This document shows positions 1 to 13,821 of a stretch of DNA of 64,000 nucleotides, piece after piece. Under the pieces are notes generated by a model that saw nothing but the letters and a program-made list of their open reading frames with translations, was not told where the DNA came from and made no database searches. How positions within the stretch are numbered: position 1 is the stretch's first letter; each line of letters starts with the position of its first letter. Both the position numbers and the translations under genes were made by a program. The DNA is taken from the NCBI GenBank assembly GCA_009617715.1, contig VTFK01000122.1:806001-870000 (forward strand). Reading direction: 5' to 3'. The DNA is from Plectrocnemia conspersa (lineage: Eukaryota > Arthropoda > Insecta > Trichoptera > Polycentropodidae).

Positions 1-740
1 TTCTCCAGCCGACATAACCGACTGCATCATAATCATTGTCACACGATCGTCGTGAAAGATAGTATCTCCAAATATCAATAGATATATGGTTTGATCAACA
101 TTAACCTCAAACTACGTACGTACTAAGTATATATTATGTGTTCAGGTTTGAAACATACCTGGTATAGTTGCAATTCGAGTAATTATATTCAGTCAAATCT
201 AACGTATATGTGCATTAAATCGGAAGCAATGATAATGTTTATGTATTGTAAAAGGAAAAACTCACTTTTCGACCTCGGAACTAAAAATTTGAAGATTTCA
301 ACAAAAAGATTGTTTTTATAGTTTAACAATGTATTCTTTTAATCATCACACACATGTATTATATATATAATTAATTTTCATAGTTAAAACACACCTAGTA
401 ATTTTGCAATCCGAATATTTGTATTAAGTCAAATCGAGCAATGCACATGATGAATTAATGAAAATTATTGTCGCGCACACAAAATTATTGAAACCGTTGT
501 CACGTTGATGTCAGCCATCTTGTTTTATATTTGAATGCTTATTTTTCATTGGCCGAAAACAATAGAATAAATTCGAAAATTTATTAATTATAATTAAATA
601 TATTTCCTTTGTTTACGTGTATTATTTAAATACACCTTTCATACAAAGCGATATGATTTACAACGTAGGAAATTAAGCACAGAATGTGTCATTTTAAGTT
701 TGCGCGTCCGGAAGTGGAAGCGGCTTGGAACAATTTTATA
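1..740 (-). repeat. Family A dispersed repeat, copy 1 (cut by window edge)
   Basis: This stretch matches, in the opposite orientation, the block at about 44855-45770 and partly 34080-34640. Shared landmarks, in the order of the minus strand, are a GC-rich GGAAGCGG-type block (about 703-729), an ATGGCTGAC start-like site (about 515), an exon-like block ending in a GTGAGT donor-like site (about 255-300), and a segment at 1-100 that can be read as a protein containing FGDTIF. The match reaches base 1, so the copy probably continues outside the window. I do not recognise the family. The strand given is the one on which the exon-like blocks read. Confidence 0.75.
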
Positions 741-2474
741 TATTTCTAAAAATAAATCAATATATGTATTTATAAATAATTAAAACTTAGATTGCCAATT
801 CTGTTTTACATAATTTAGTAATTTGTAGACTATTATTATTATTTGAGTTATCGCTAAAAATGTCGATAGTTGTCAATCGCTCGTTTTAATAGTGCGAGCG
901 AAACAGCGACCTCTACTTGCCTAATGGCATCTTGCTCTTTTTTTCGTCTTACCAAATTTTATAATTTTTTACTTCATAACGGACACACAATATGAAGTAA
1001 TAATTATGCACAATTAGAGCATATGATCCCGTTTCATCCCATATCGTAAAAATATACATACCCTTTGAAGGAAAAGATCAGTTGAACAGCGATAATCGAC
1101 AATGTAAAACTGTCAATTATCGCGCCATGTGATCTTAACAGCGCACGCCTCGTCCATGTACCGATGATTTTTTTTACAATAAACTTCCACTCTTAAATTT
1201 AAGATTATTGAGTTATTTTCATAAATTAAAAATTCAATATTACTGAAATGTGTTTTACAGAAGTTTTTTTACCATTAATAAATTTAAATTGGCAAAATTT
1301 GCTTGAACACAATAAAAAATAAAAGCCAATAAATGCGTTCAAAGTTTTGTCGACGTACGCTAGTGCAACGCTTGGAATACGATGTCGACACATTGTTGAC
1401 TTACGAGCACAAAGGGTTAAAAACATTGAAAAGGATATTATTATAAAAAATATGAACGAGAACACTTATTCAAGTAAAACGCGCCCGTTAACGAAAGTTG
1501 TCGCAAAGCTACTGATGTCTTAAATAATATCAAAACGCATCCAGACAGTTCGAGGTTATGCTTTATGGACAATAAACTATAAGAATTAAAAATACGAAAT
1601 GTCATGCACCTCAGATTACAAAAAAAAAATTATCAAAAGTTGACAATTTGTCTATTTTTAAAATATCTATCTCTAATTCGATTTATTTTAATGAGACGTC
1701 ACCCCAAGGTCACCTTTGTAATAATGTTGACCTACTAAAAGTATAATGTCGATGATTTGAAGTAATTTATTTGAAAAATATTATTTAAATATAATTTATT
1801 GTGCCAAATTTACGAAATTTTCAAATGCCGTGAATATGGATGTATATTGCCATATCTTGTCGAAAATTGAAAAATAAACATAATATAATACATGTTTTAG
1901 ATAATGAAATCCCATACATCAGAGGACACCAACATTAGTATATTTTAATATAAATCCAATGGTAATAGGGTTTATTTATTAAATGTTTTAAACATTTAAC
2001 CCAAAACTGTTTATTCTATTTAACTGTAATTAAAGTTCACGCATAGATTGCATTTAGTAAAAATATTACTGTGTTATGTTATATTTATTTTATTACACAA
2101 ATTATTTCAAACCACCCGAATCCTTACCAAATTCACTGAAGTGTACATAAATTATAAATTTTGCAAATTTCACCTTTCCAACTCGCGCTCGTATTACATA
2201 CATACATATATTGTACGTCCGTTTTAATTTAACTCTTGAAACATATCCTGCTTTTAATATTAAATATTAAAATGCACCTGCTCTCAAAAGTGCGTCATAA
2301 AGCTTTTGATTCAAAACATTACATTTAATGAAATAATTGCAGAGCTTATATGCCAGGTCTATTTATTTAGGTAGACACATATAACACTTATTTGACAAAC
2401 GTTTCCATTCAATATCATGGTGTGATTCGATAATATATTATTAAGATCCAAATATACATAACTATAAACTGCGG
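741..2474. other. Intergenic, no gene seen
   Basis: AT-rich non-coding DNA with no convincing exon. It contains a short imperfect inverted repeat at 1090-1122 (12-bp arms, one mismatch) and a 7-bp-arm hairpin near 880-904. The 79-codon reading frame on the minus strand at 1226-1465 has no family resemblance and looks like chance. Confidence 0.5.
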
Positions 2475-3021
2475 CAGGGACGGCCTAAGGGGCAGACGGT
2501 ACTTGAAAGACTCCTTGATACCAAATAAAGGTAAAATTATTAAAATAATCAAACAATGTTGTTGAAAAATATAATCAGCGTGAAAAAATTTAGTATTATA
2601 TTCAGTTCTATAAAAAATAAAAAATAAATGTTTATCTCAGCTTAATATTTCGGAAGTCATTTGAGACGTTAACTTTTGCCTAGGAGGTTTTAACTGGATC
2701 GATAAAATTCGCAATTTGTAAAAAATAGCAAATGTTTAAATGCAAAGTTGTGTATTAGATGGAGTTCTATAAAAAGTTTGAAAAAAGTGTTTATCTTGAG
2801 CTTTTTTTATTATGGACCGATGGGTTTTCTTTTCTTAGGCTACATGCATTTGCTAGTAATTAATTTATCATGAGCAAAGCAGCGCTCGAAGTTTGACACA
2901 CTTTTTTTTTTTTTTTTATTATATTCTGAGCTCATGTAATGAGTTATTAAAGTATTAATAGGGGGGGAGGGTGCAAATTTTATTTTTGGTTGGGGCGCCA
3001 AATAACATGGGGCCGGCCCTG
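2475..3021. mobile_element. Non-autonomous hAT-type MITE with 8-bp TSD
   Basis: The element starts CAGGGACGGCC and ends GGCCGGCCCTG, so its ends are imperfect terminal inverted repeats of about 11-14 bp. It is flanked on both sides by the same 8 bp, AACTGCGG (2467-2474 and 3022-3029). CAGGG-type ends and 8-bp target duplications are typical of hAT elements. The 547-bp interior has no reading frame. It includes a T run near 2904-2918 and a G-rich stretch near 2960. The exact duplication suggests a fairly young insertion. Confidence 0.85.
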
Positions 3022-3029
3022 AACTGCGG

Positions 3030-4490
3030 GCAATTTAACTTATGGTTCAATAGGCTTCATTAATTTTGACCTTTACTATTATAACAAATTATGCGTGGAA
3101 GGATATATGATTGCGCAACGAAATAAAACTCATATAGAATGTGGTAATAATTTTCCAATAGTAATAACGAAACGCAATAAATATTTTCGAGCACAATACG
3201 GCATGTTTGAGTTAACCCGGTATTACTTGAATGGGGTATAAATAAATAACATACATCTATTCCCAATAGTATATATGTACACTATCCCCGCTGATATAAT
3301 TGCCTGTATTTTAATAGCTAGATTATGCGTTTAATATGATACAGTATTTAAAAGAATATTATATTGGTCAAAAAATGATCTATAGGCTGTTTTACTATTC
3401 CATAGCCAAGAATTTACTTAATTAAAACACAAATGTATTAGATAAAATATTGCTAATATAGTTTTAGGATTGACGTTTTTACACAGTCGATTTCGCAGTC
3501 AAAATATACATATAATTTACAAAAATATGTACTGAAAAAAAATATGTCAACATTAAGTGATGAAGATATAAGGAAAAAATAAGAGCCAATCGCATTACTT
3601 TTTTGTCTATCTCTCTAAAATTATTTCTTCTAGTAAAAGCTTATTTAAGATTGCCGTACGATAATTACAAAGAATAGTTTAAATAATGCTTAGTTTTCCT
3701 GAGGCCCTTAGTGTTTTATTCGAAACAAGGGTTCAAAATGCATTTTAAAAAAAAAAAAAAAAAAAAGTGGTAATTAATGGCTATTGTGCAATTTTAGTTG
3801 CTCTGCGAATCTTTTATGTTTTGTTGAAAAACACATTAAAAAAATCAGATATTTTTATGGTTATTTTTGAAACCTCACAATAAATATGTTATTTAAAAAT
3901 GATTCCCAAAAATTCCTAAGCAATTAAAAAATATTTTTTGTTTCTCATTTACCCGAAGACCCCAAAATATTCGAAAAAAAATTTGTAAAAACGACCTTAA
4001 GTATATTTGCAATGCACTTAAGTCAATTAAACGAGCTACTAAAGCATTGGGTAGAAGTGATGCAAATCAAATTACGACCGATACAATTTGAAATTTTTAT
4101 TTGAATTTTTACGTTAAACTGATTATAATATTTCAAAAGAATTGCTGCAACGTTTGAAATTTTGTGTTATCGAACAGATTAATCTATACCTTGTGTTTTA
4201 AATAAAATGCAAATCAAACAATCTCCTTGCTGAAATAAATCAACTCAAATACGGGATATACTGTAAACATTAATCAAAAGACGAAAAAATGAAATTAAAC
4301 GAACTAAATTCCGTTGTTGCCAGATTTATGCAAGCCAAAACGCACCTTCCTAATGAATTATTTAATCGTACAGATCGTACTTAGTTGCTTTGATAGAAAT
4401 CGACATAACTTGTTCTCTAGCGCGTATCCTAGAGGTTATTATTTTAACAGAAGGCGAGGCGTAAGTCTTTGCTCAAAAAAATATTGGAGC
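3030..4490. other. Intergenic, no gene seen
   Basis: AT-rich DNA with a poly(A) tract of about 19 bases near 3748-3766. Short reading frames in both strands show no recognisable protein. Confidence 0.5.
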
Positions 4491-4687
4491 AAAGTAGTAG
4501 TCCGAGCATCGATGTGATTTTATACCCCGTCGTACATGTAAACCGCATACTTACTCCGCGCGTTGGAAGGGGGTAGTAGAAATGTGGCGGTCTTTTAGAC
4601 AACTGTTAAGTTCGTGGGTACAGTTCGCTTGACTTCAGATACGCGAATAGCAGTTCTTGATTGATGTTGTGTATGAGACGCTACATT
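4491..4687 (+). repeat. Family B dispersed repeat, copy 1
   Basis: This stretch is clearly similar, in the same orientation, to 48834-49047. Shared blocks include GTAGT..TCCGAGC, TTTTATACC, GTAAACCG, a GTAG(T/G)A(G)AAATG..GGCG region and GTTGTGTATGAG. It has higher GC than its surroundings. The TTTTATACC block resembles a TATA box. It is probably a fragment of a mobile element, but I cannot name the family. Confidence 0.7.
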
Positions 4688-7600
4688 TATAATATTGTAA
4701 TAAGATAGTTGCTCAAAAAATCAAAAGAGATGAATATCATTGATCTCCTCCCTTTCCCCTGATCAAATGTAAGCCGTAACTCTGCTAAAGAATAATTGAT
4801 TCTAGTTTTCAAGTACAATTTAAACACTTTGCATCCTACTTAGAATGCATGAGAACTCGTCACCGAACTTGCGTCCAGTGAAGTTGAAATGATACCTTTG
4901 AATTCCAAAAATAAGTAGATAATTTCACTTTAATGTAAAATCTCTTAAATAAAAAAAATTGAAAATCTTACGTGGTTAATATAAAAAAATAGTTTAAAGA
5001 CCGCTGTAGTTTAAACTATATGTAAATGCGTGTGTTAATACAGCATCATAACACAGAATCAAAGTTAAACTAAAATTTCGTTTCTTTATTAAGTTAAAAT
5101 TAAACTCAAACTTTTAACGAAAGAATATATAATATTAATAAATAAAAACAATATTTGTTTGTTTTTATTTAATAAAAAACTCAACTTATTGGATATTATA
5201 TACATATATTTAAAAGCTACTTTTTCACTCTTAAAATAATGAAAAACTTTTTTCAAGTATTAACAATATTTTGAAAATGGTATTTCAACAATAAGTTTAT
5301 AACAAAAATTAAAAAACTTTATTTATGTTATAAATTAAGATTGATTATAAATCTGTCTTTTACGTAATATTTATATCTATTTTGTAATATCAATATTTAG
5401 TTAATTATTCAATATAATACAATATATGCAAGATTTTCAGCTAATTGTATTACTTTTAATATTTTTCAATACCATACGTCTGTTCTAACAAAATTTAAAA
5501 AAAAAAATTTTAATGTTTCTTAACAAAAATAATAATTAATAATAACCGTGTCCTAAGATATTATTAAAATAAAATTTAATATACACATATAAAAAAAATT
5601 TATTTAGGATTTAATTTGAGATTTTTAATAAAAAAGAGTTTTTGATATACAATACTAAAAAGCACAAAAACGATGATGCTATTATTTTATAAATAAAAAG
5701 ACTTATTTTTTTCTGGCAAAAAAATATAATCAGGTTTAATATTAGCAAAATAATCACGAGTTGCCATGAAAATAAATAATTCTTTTATAGCAATATAAAA
5801 TTTCAGAAATGCAATTAGGTATATAATAATAAAATACTAGTAAAAGTTTTAGCTTAATAATATCTTACATGACATATACAATAATAATTTCAAACTTATA
5901 TAAATACAAAAAATGTCCATAACTATAATTCCCATACTAAAAATAAATACTACAATAAAATTATTCTTACATAGATTTACTGGTTCGAAAAACAAAGCGT
6001 TAATGTTAAGTGTGTTGGTGTAGCATTTTTTTTATTATAGCAATTATCTTATTGCTATTCTATTAAAATTTTAGATAAACCATTAAATACTTAAAATTAT
6101 TTATTTACTACCTTTCGTTAATAATGAAATAATATATACGGTCATTTGAATCGCAAAAATTGGAATAAATTAATTTCTCGTGTAAGCTAAAATATAATAA
6201 ATGATTATAACGTAGTCTAATGAAAACGTTTATTTAGTGCCCTCGTTGAAATTTATTACGTATGAAACATTTTCATGAAGTGTATGAGAACCGCAAATAC
6301 ACATTTCCGTAAAACAATATCGATAGAATAAATTTTAACGTGCAAAATTTATTGTACGTAACGTCATTGTCCATTTTGTCACGTCTCTATAGTAAACGCT
6401 CCATAAATGTACATAAAAAGCTTTTGAATTATACACAAACACATTAAGCTCGTCCGACCATAATGCTTATCCATGGAATAACATGCTTGAATGGGAAATA
6501 ATTAATGATAATGACGTTAAAGTGTAATATCAACGAGGAGCAACAGTTGTGCTTTTAATAACATTGAATATTATGATTTCTCAATTATTATATTAAAAGT
6601 GACGCAATTTTTGGCTCTATAAATAAATTTATATAAAAAACTTATATTTCAAATGATAAAATAATTCATTGTTTAAATTACAATAATGTGACTAATAAAC
6701 ACGAGCGTGTCAAACGAGAGAAGTTTTCGTAAACGAAACTTTTTAATTGGACAATAACGAAAAGTTTGAAAGACATTTGCGAAAATATGAACCTACTGAC
6801 ATATAACAATGTTTTGATGTTCACCTTTCTCTTAATCATGTCTTGTTTAATATAAAATTTAACAATAAGAAGTTATAAATAATATATTATATTGCTACAC
6901 GATAAATTCTTAGCAAAACTTGACGTGGGAAAAGAAACCGAGAAGAAATTCTCAGAGATGAGGTGTAATATTTCTATAGATAGATATTTCGGCGATGAAA
7001 CGTCTTGATTAATTACTGCAAAGCTTTTATCAGGATATGTCTGACGAAAATTTATCATCTGCGAAATAATTACCTTGCGATTAATTATGACCGGTTAAAG
7101 TATCGTAATATGTTATAAATTTATTATGATCCAAAAGGTAATTTTTCATACATTTTTTATGTGTGTATATTATTTATATTGTGTTAATAAATAATTTCCA
7201 AACTTATATTATATTATATATATAAAATTTTAATGATACAATTGAAGTCATTACTCTAAATTGTACATTACTGATTTTTTTTTACCTACGTACGTTAATG
7301 AACAATCAATATGACACTAAAAATTCCTTTCCGGTGCAATAAACAAAATTTATTAAAGCCTGACACGGTTAAAATAACGAAGAAATGCGTGCTTTTAAGA
7401 CAATGGCCGTTTTGTAAAAATATATAGAAATACCAGTATAAACCATTTTATCGAGCAGAAAGTGAAGCCTATAAACTGTTTCGTTGCATGTTACACATTT
7501 AGACAATAAAACTGCTAGAACTTAAACACTTGCAAGTAAAGGGCAAATTAGAGAGTTTTATTGCAACATTAAATGCGTTGACCCAATGCATTACAGCGGG

Positions 7601-8059
7601 ATAAACAAAATCAGCTAATACTAAGCTAGTAGGTAAAAGTACATAAATCAGTATTTAATTAATTATAAACTATTATTACAGCTTAGATTCAATATATTTT
7701 ACTATGCACACCTTAGCTTGATTTTATTTTAAATAAAATCTAGAAAAACCTCATTTGTGATAGTCGATTGGAATTTAAAAAAACAATAGTAATTTCACTT
7801 TTTGTATAATTTTTGCGTAAATAATTTTCGCTGTTTTTTAATTAGAAATCATTCCTTTAATGTCAATCGTCAGATTTATTACAACCATGTCATAGCCTTT
7901 ATTTGCTAATAATTGTTTAGTATTAATTTTGCTATTAATTGTTTGTTAAAATTCTATGTTTATATTTTAAAAATATTACACATCATCTTTAAAAAAAATA
8001 TACAAGAAGTAATGAATAGTTAGAAAGCATGATTTAATGTTAGTAATATATTTTTTTAT
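4688..8059. other. Very AT-rich intergenic stretch
   Basis: No coding exon is visible. The part from about 4940 to 6130 is extremely AT-rich with low sequence complexity. Nothing here is recognisable beyond simple A/T tracts. Confidence 0.5.
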
Positions 8060-8115
8060 GAAGTTCCAAGAAACATACAAAATCATTGAAGTTCCAAGAA
8101 ACATACAAAATCATT
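8060..8115. repeat. Perfect tandem duplication, 28 bp x 2
   Basis: The unit starting GAAGTTCCAAGAAACATAC occurs twice back to back with no mismatch, which indicates a recent slippage or duplication event. Confidence 0.9.
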
Positions 8116-10488
8116 GAGAGATAAAGCCTATACAATAAAAATAGTTTTTAGCAAAATTAAAAAATCTAACCATTGTTAAAACTTTTAATATCCAAGCGGA
8201 TGACCCCTTGAGGAACATATGACACACGGGCTGAAACTTTGGAACAAAGATAACGAATGAGCATTCAACAGAGTTCATTTTTACACAAACAAAGCATTTG
8301 CCTCGTCTATGGAAATCGCGTGTCAGGACCCTCATTACCACCATACCAATATCATTATCTGATCATCAAGTCTAAACCATTGCGTATTATCACCATGAAG
8401 AGGTTATATTTATCTTGTAACCTTATTTATACAATATAACACGCATAAAGCTGATTAGGACCAAATTACATACAATGTGAAGTTACTTTACACTTCGGAT
8501 TCACATATGCTCTCTATATGAAAAAATGCTATAACTAAATTATTTTAAATTTAATGCATATTTTTATAAATTAAGTCAATATCTGGTATAGTTTTTAACA
8601 TGTTAATAAATACTTTAATTCTTTCTCTAAAAAACTTTGATTAAAATATTAGGTAACAAAATACATATATTTTTTATCACTAAAGTCAGAAGCAAAATCC
8701 TTTTTTTTGTCAAAAAAAAAAGAGGCGTAACTTTAATATTTATTTTACTGTTACGATGACAGTAAGAAATTATAAATAATAAAATAATATAATACTGTGA
8801 CTATATAAAGTCACAATTGCCACACTTAGCATTGGTTTTTATTTATTTTAAAACATTTTTTTTATTAATAATAAAACGTTTTTTAAAGATTTCATAGTAT
8901 ATATTCAACTGACCATTGCTACATAATTTACTTTTGTTCAGGTAAAGGCAATTATTAGCGTAGAGTAGTCGTTTGTTATCCTTTCGCAAACACCATTAGC
9001 AAGAAATAGCCTTTGTTAGACGGATGTCGGAAAATCTATGAGAAAAACTCCAAGTTCAAAGCGTCACGTTTATTCAGAAAAGTGCACAGAGAGATCCATT
9101 ACCCCTGGGAAACCAATGAGGAGATCTCAAATTGCAAATTTTTCCTTGGTGCACTGAATGTGTAATGAGCCGAAAAACCATTACAATTCAACCCCTTAAC
9201 GCAGTCGTTATGGCATACTTTCGTTTAATTAAAAATCATCTGCGCTGAAAAAATCTTAATTAGATTAATAAAAATTTCATTAGCTTTAGACGGAGAGATT
9301 ATCTGCAGACATTATTTTTTCTTTAAATTTCATATTAATATAATAAACATTTATATATAATTAAAATATTAATTATGTAATTACTTATATAAACCAATGG
9401 CATTCATTTGTTAAGTACTGATATATGTATACTACAGATTTATCGTACTGTTCAATAATGGTTATTTTCCTCTCTAAAAGTCCTTCCTATCTTTGACCAC
9501 GATTCGTCTTATCTTTGAAACGTATCCAGCCCTTCATACAAGTTGTTTGATCGGGGTTCCCTGAAAATCCCTTTGAGTGGCACAGTATCACTTATCTTGA
9601 ACGCTACAAAAAAATATACCGTTCATTTCGTCGTACTAAATCGATAAAATATATTTGTATTGCATATAATATGAAATGTATTTATATTATATATAATATT
9701 AAGTATGTACATATGTTAAAAGATTATAGAATAAATTTATGAAAGAAGATATATGTACATATAATAAATACATATTGCTTTTAGAACTTTTGAAAGTTCA
9801 AGGGCTCGCTTATTGCGATTTTTATCCTCATAATCTTGAGCAAAAATTCGATCTCATCCGAAGCAGATTTTTCAGCTGCATTATTTTCGATTCGATTCTG
9901 CAACTCTTTCCCTTCATATAACGATATTTAAATATCTGATTATACATATAAGACATTCATTTTGTCCCATTTATAAGCTACATTGTCAATATTGGACCTT
10001 GATTGACTAATTAAAATTTAATTAACTGACACATTCTTAACTAACTCTATATTATTTAAAAAAATATATTTATTATTTTTTTTAAACGAAACGTACGTGA
10101 GTTTAAAAATTCATGGAAACAGCATTGCTTCCATGCATATTTATTAAATCCCGCTATGTATTTCCAACGATAGCATTTGCATCATGCAGAGTCAAAGGTA
10201 GCCAAAAAAAAAGGTATTCATATAAAACACATTTTATACTCAAAAAATATTGAATAAACAGAATTAAAAACACAGTTTAAAATGTTTGCTAAAAAAATTA
10301 AATAATATATAAATATGGATAGCAATATGCTTAGTATAATAATATATTTCCTAATAAAAATATAGGATTTATCATATATTATTTAAATTATTGTTTACGA
10401 TGCAACATGAACAATGCGTTTCAACGAAGAAAACACAATCAATAGTCACAAATACGTATTAGACGCTATATTAATCAGTAGTAGAAAT
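8116..10488. other. Intergenic, with lower-AT islands
   Basis: No exon is supported. Stretches near 8160-8340, 9020-9240 and 9470-9600 have clearly lower A+T and higher complexity than the flanks. They could be conserved non-coding or regulatory DNA, which only cross-species alignment can show. A 77-codon minus-strand frame at 8111-8344 has no recognisable motif. Confidence 0.4.
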
Positions 10489-10510
10489 TATATTGATTAT
10501 AAACAAATTT

Positions 10511-10537
10511 TACAGCTTACAAGCAATATATGTCACT
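10511..10537. repeat. Family C short dispersed repeat, copy 1
   Basis: Contains ACAGCTTACAAGCAATATA followed by TGTCACT. The same motif recurs at 15054-15082 and 56170-56193. See the copy at 56141-56295, where a tRNA-like segment lies beside it. Confidence 0.55.
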
Positions 10538-12617
10538 AAGACTTAATAGCAATAATAGTATAATAAAATTAGAAATATGAAAATACATATGTATGTGGCC
10601 TGATAAAGAAAACAGTATCGCTGTTCAAGATTATCATTTTTACACACAATCTAAGAATACAAAAGCACTAATTACTAACAATCGCTACATTATTAACAGC
10701 TTCATTGTAATGAGTTTTTATCAGTTGTAATTCAAAGCCAAAAGCCGAATGCAATACAAATAGTTACTCGACTCGTCCTTTGTGCGGAGCCACGCAAAAG
10801 CTTTTATTCCACTTTAAGGATTCCCTTAAAAGCTCTCGTCAATAGGAAGTTCTCTTTCAACACTACACTGAAGCATATTGTCGATGAAAGGCACAAAAGC
10901 TATCACACATAATAGGATATTTGATAAAAAAAACGGTGTGGTATTACACGAAAATTCCTTTTTGTTAACGCCACGCACACACAATCCTTTAATCGACAAT
11001 AATAAAACTCGTTTCAAAACAGCAAAATTAATAATAAACTTTCAATGTAATATTAACAATACAATTCGTATTTTGTCGAAACGCTCGGAAGTCAAACAAT
11101 AAGCTTGAAATGAAAGCGAACCGTTTTAATTTTATATGACGTTTCTTTATATACAGGTGGTTTTATAACAGGACAATATTATTCTTGAACAAATTTTAAA
11201 TCAAACAGTTTTATTTAAAATTGCTTCCAAAATGATATTATATAGTCGTTTATAGACAATGCAAGGATTAGGTTAGGCATTCTGATTTTCTCGGTGTTTT
11301 TCATTTCTCATTTTTACTTTTCGATTATCTCGAGAAATCTCTAAAAACGTTATATGTAATAAATACTACGTGATTTTAATAATACAATAATTTATTAAAT
11401 CTTTTTATATGTAGAATATCTTTTTCAAAAAAAGCACACCTTGTTCTTTTTTTTGCTTGAAAATTTTCGCCGTGGGAAAGCATCTTTCGTTTTGTGTAAA
11501 GAAACTTAAAAATATGCTTAATTACATACGTGCAAATTATTATTGATAAGCAAAGAACTGAATGATTATTAAATAAGATTATCATTTGTTATAATGAACA
11601 CTACAAAGATATTTAAAGCTCCTGTATTAATACCCGAACAGCTGTTGCTATTTTACATTTTTTATAGTTCAGTTCACCGACAGGCAAATTTTATGGCGTA
11701 ACTTCGTGAAAAGCCCCCATATATTTTTGCAATCTGTTGATACTCACATGGAGCAATTTCTTCTTAACTGATTATTAATGTAATTTTTAGATTACCAAAT
11801 CTAAGATAACGCTGATTAACGTTAAAAAATATTTAAAAAAAAATGATTACGGATCTCTGCATTTTAAAAAAAAAAATCATTAGTAGGTTGTGACATCTCA
11901 CCGGACAGTAACAGGCGGAATAATGTAACACATCGGATTGCCCAATCCATGGCACACATTTTGTGACATCAACTGTGTAGTGTTACCATAGTTACATATT
12001 AAATTTAAGCTGAAAGCGGACAAAAATCAGTCAATGTCATATAAAATACTACAATACTAAGATTTATATATACAATATATGTATGTATGTATACAGATCG
12101 TATCCTGGGCTATTTTTATTTTACTTTTTCAAAGACACTTCTCCATTATATAATATTTAATGATGTAAATATACCGTAGGAAGGTCGCATTGATTTCTCG
12201 TAGTATAAGGATCTTTCGATTAATAATGCACTAAAGTAGTCTCTCAAGTTTCCCTTGGGAGAGTTTGTTATATATAGATATATATCCTCCATTTGTGTCT
12301 CGAGAAACCGTATTTCGGGTCAGCATCCGGTCTACATAACAGATTAGGGCTTGTACTAATATATTTTACTAACCTAACATATCGTCGGTTAAGCTTGTTG
12401 TACTAAATAAAAGCGTTATATTAGTTAATTCTTAGATCATGATAAATTAAAAAAAATCTTTCTGCATAGATAAGATAAAATTACAACTAGTTTTTATATG
12501 AACAAATAAAGGAAGGTACCACTAGGTGTCTTCCAGCGTGTTATTATTTTCCCCTTGTTCTTATTAACTCATGTAAAGAGGGATAAAAATATCTACAAAA
12601 ATCACTAATGATCAATA
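10538..12617. other. Intergenic, no gene seen
   Basis: AT-rich DNA. Two overlapping short frames at 10826-11102 lie in a slightly richer patch but show no motif and no splice context I trust. A short ATGT microsatellite lies near 12080-12092. Confidence 0.45.
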
Positions 12618-12652
12618 AACAGTTTGTGTAAGAAGATCTTACACAAACTGTT
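12618..12652. repeat. Perfect 16-bp inverted repeat (hairpin)
   Basis: AACAGTTTGTGTAAGA is followed, after 3 bases, by its exact reverse complement. A transcript would fold into a perfect 16-bp stem. No poly(T) or other sign of an RNA gene is seen, so its nature is open. Confidence 0.9.
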
Positions 12653-13821
12653 GTATCTTTCATCTCTTGACCACTTTTATCGCAAATCACATATGACATA
12701 TGTTTTGAATGCATCACTTGTCTTATCTAGAATTGCTTTATAAAATTGGCCATAAGAAAAACGATCTCTCACATCAATTCCTGTCACATTGAGCAATTGT
12801 CTTTTAGACTTATTATTTGTGATGTTGAAAATAAGGTGATTTAAGAATTGAAGTAGTTTGAATCGAAAATCAAAGTGCCGGTAAAGATCATTGCATCAAT
12901 CACATATGTTCTATCTATCTAGTTCTATCATAATAAGCCACGTATCACATTTTTAGCAAAATTTTAAATATGTAATTGCTTTTAAATTAAAAACTAAAAC
13001 CATTTATGTAAGAAAAAATATAGAACAACTACAACATCTTACTTAAAAAACGTCAATCAATTATCAAGTTAAAATACTAAAGATATATTCATATCATAAC
13101 TATTCAAATAATCATCAAAAATATTTACGAATAGTCACTGACACTTTGATACGGTAAGTGGATAAATTAAGATGAATGAAAAAGTCGTGATGTCAGCAAC
13201 ACTGTGCACTCGTCTTTGTAACATGTGATATTTGAGGTTTTTCGTATAGCTCGAGCAGTGAACGCAAATGGCCGAAACTCATACGAGTCATTAACTATAC
13301 AAAAGTGCCACGTTTGGATGGACCCAGGGTCCGAAGACATTAAATTTCGGATCAGTAATTCCTTGTGGACAGTGAAAATTTTGCGAGCGCTCAGATTTTA
13401 ATTTTTAATAACCCGGCATAAAGTAAATGATTTTATTTATAAAAATATGTATATTCATAGCACTTCACATTTAATTATCATATGGATATTATCCTTTAAA
13501 AGTATATTTATAATTAATAAATCATGGATGTTGTGAAAATTAAACATTTTTATTCATTCATTTTTGATTATTGAATCTCTTACTAAATCATAAATTTAAT
13601 GCAGTAGTATTTTATTGAAAATTTATAGTTACATGTTTATTTACAATTGAACGGGACGCGGGCCCGCACCGGCGTGCGAGCCCGCCAGCTCACCAAAAGA
13701 AAGTATGTCCGTTACACCAGTGTTGCCCGAGTGTCGCAAAATTTTGCTCATAACAAAATCTAAATGAAAATCAATCTATATACAAATAGGCCCCCTACAG
13801 ATCAGAGAAGTAAATACAAAA
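12653..13821. other. Intergenic, includes a GC-rich patch
   Basis: No gene is seen. A sharp GC-rich patch at about 13652-13690 with self-complementary GCGGGC/GCCCGC blocks sits in otherwise AT-rich DNA just upstream of a LINE remnant. It may belong to a mobile element. Confidence 0.4.

Noticed and set aside
8111..8344. 77-codon minus-strand frame in a lower-AT patch
   Set aside because: No motif, no splice or promoter context, and it ends in the tandem duplication. More likely chance within a possibly conserved non-coding island.
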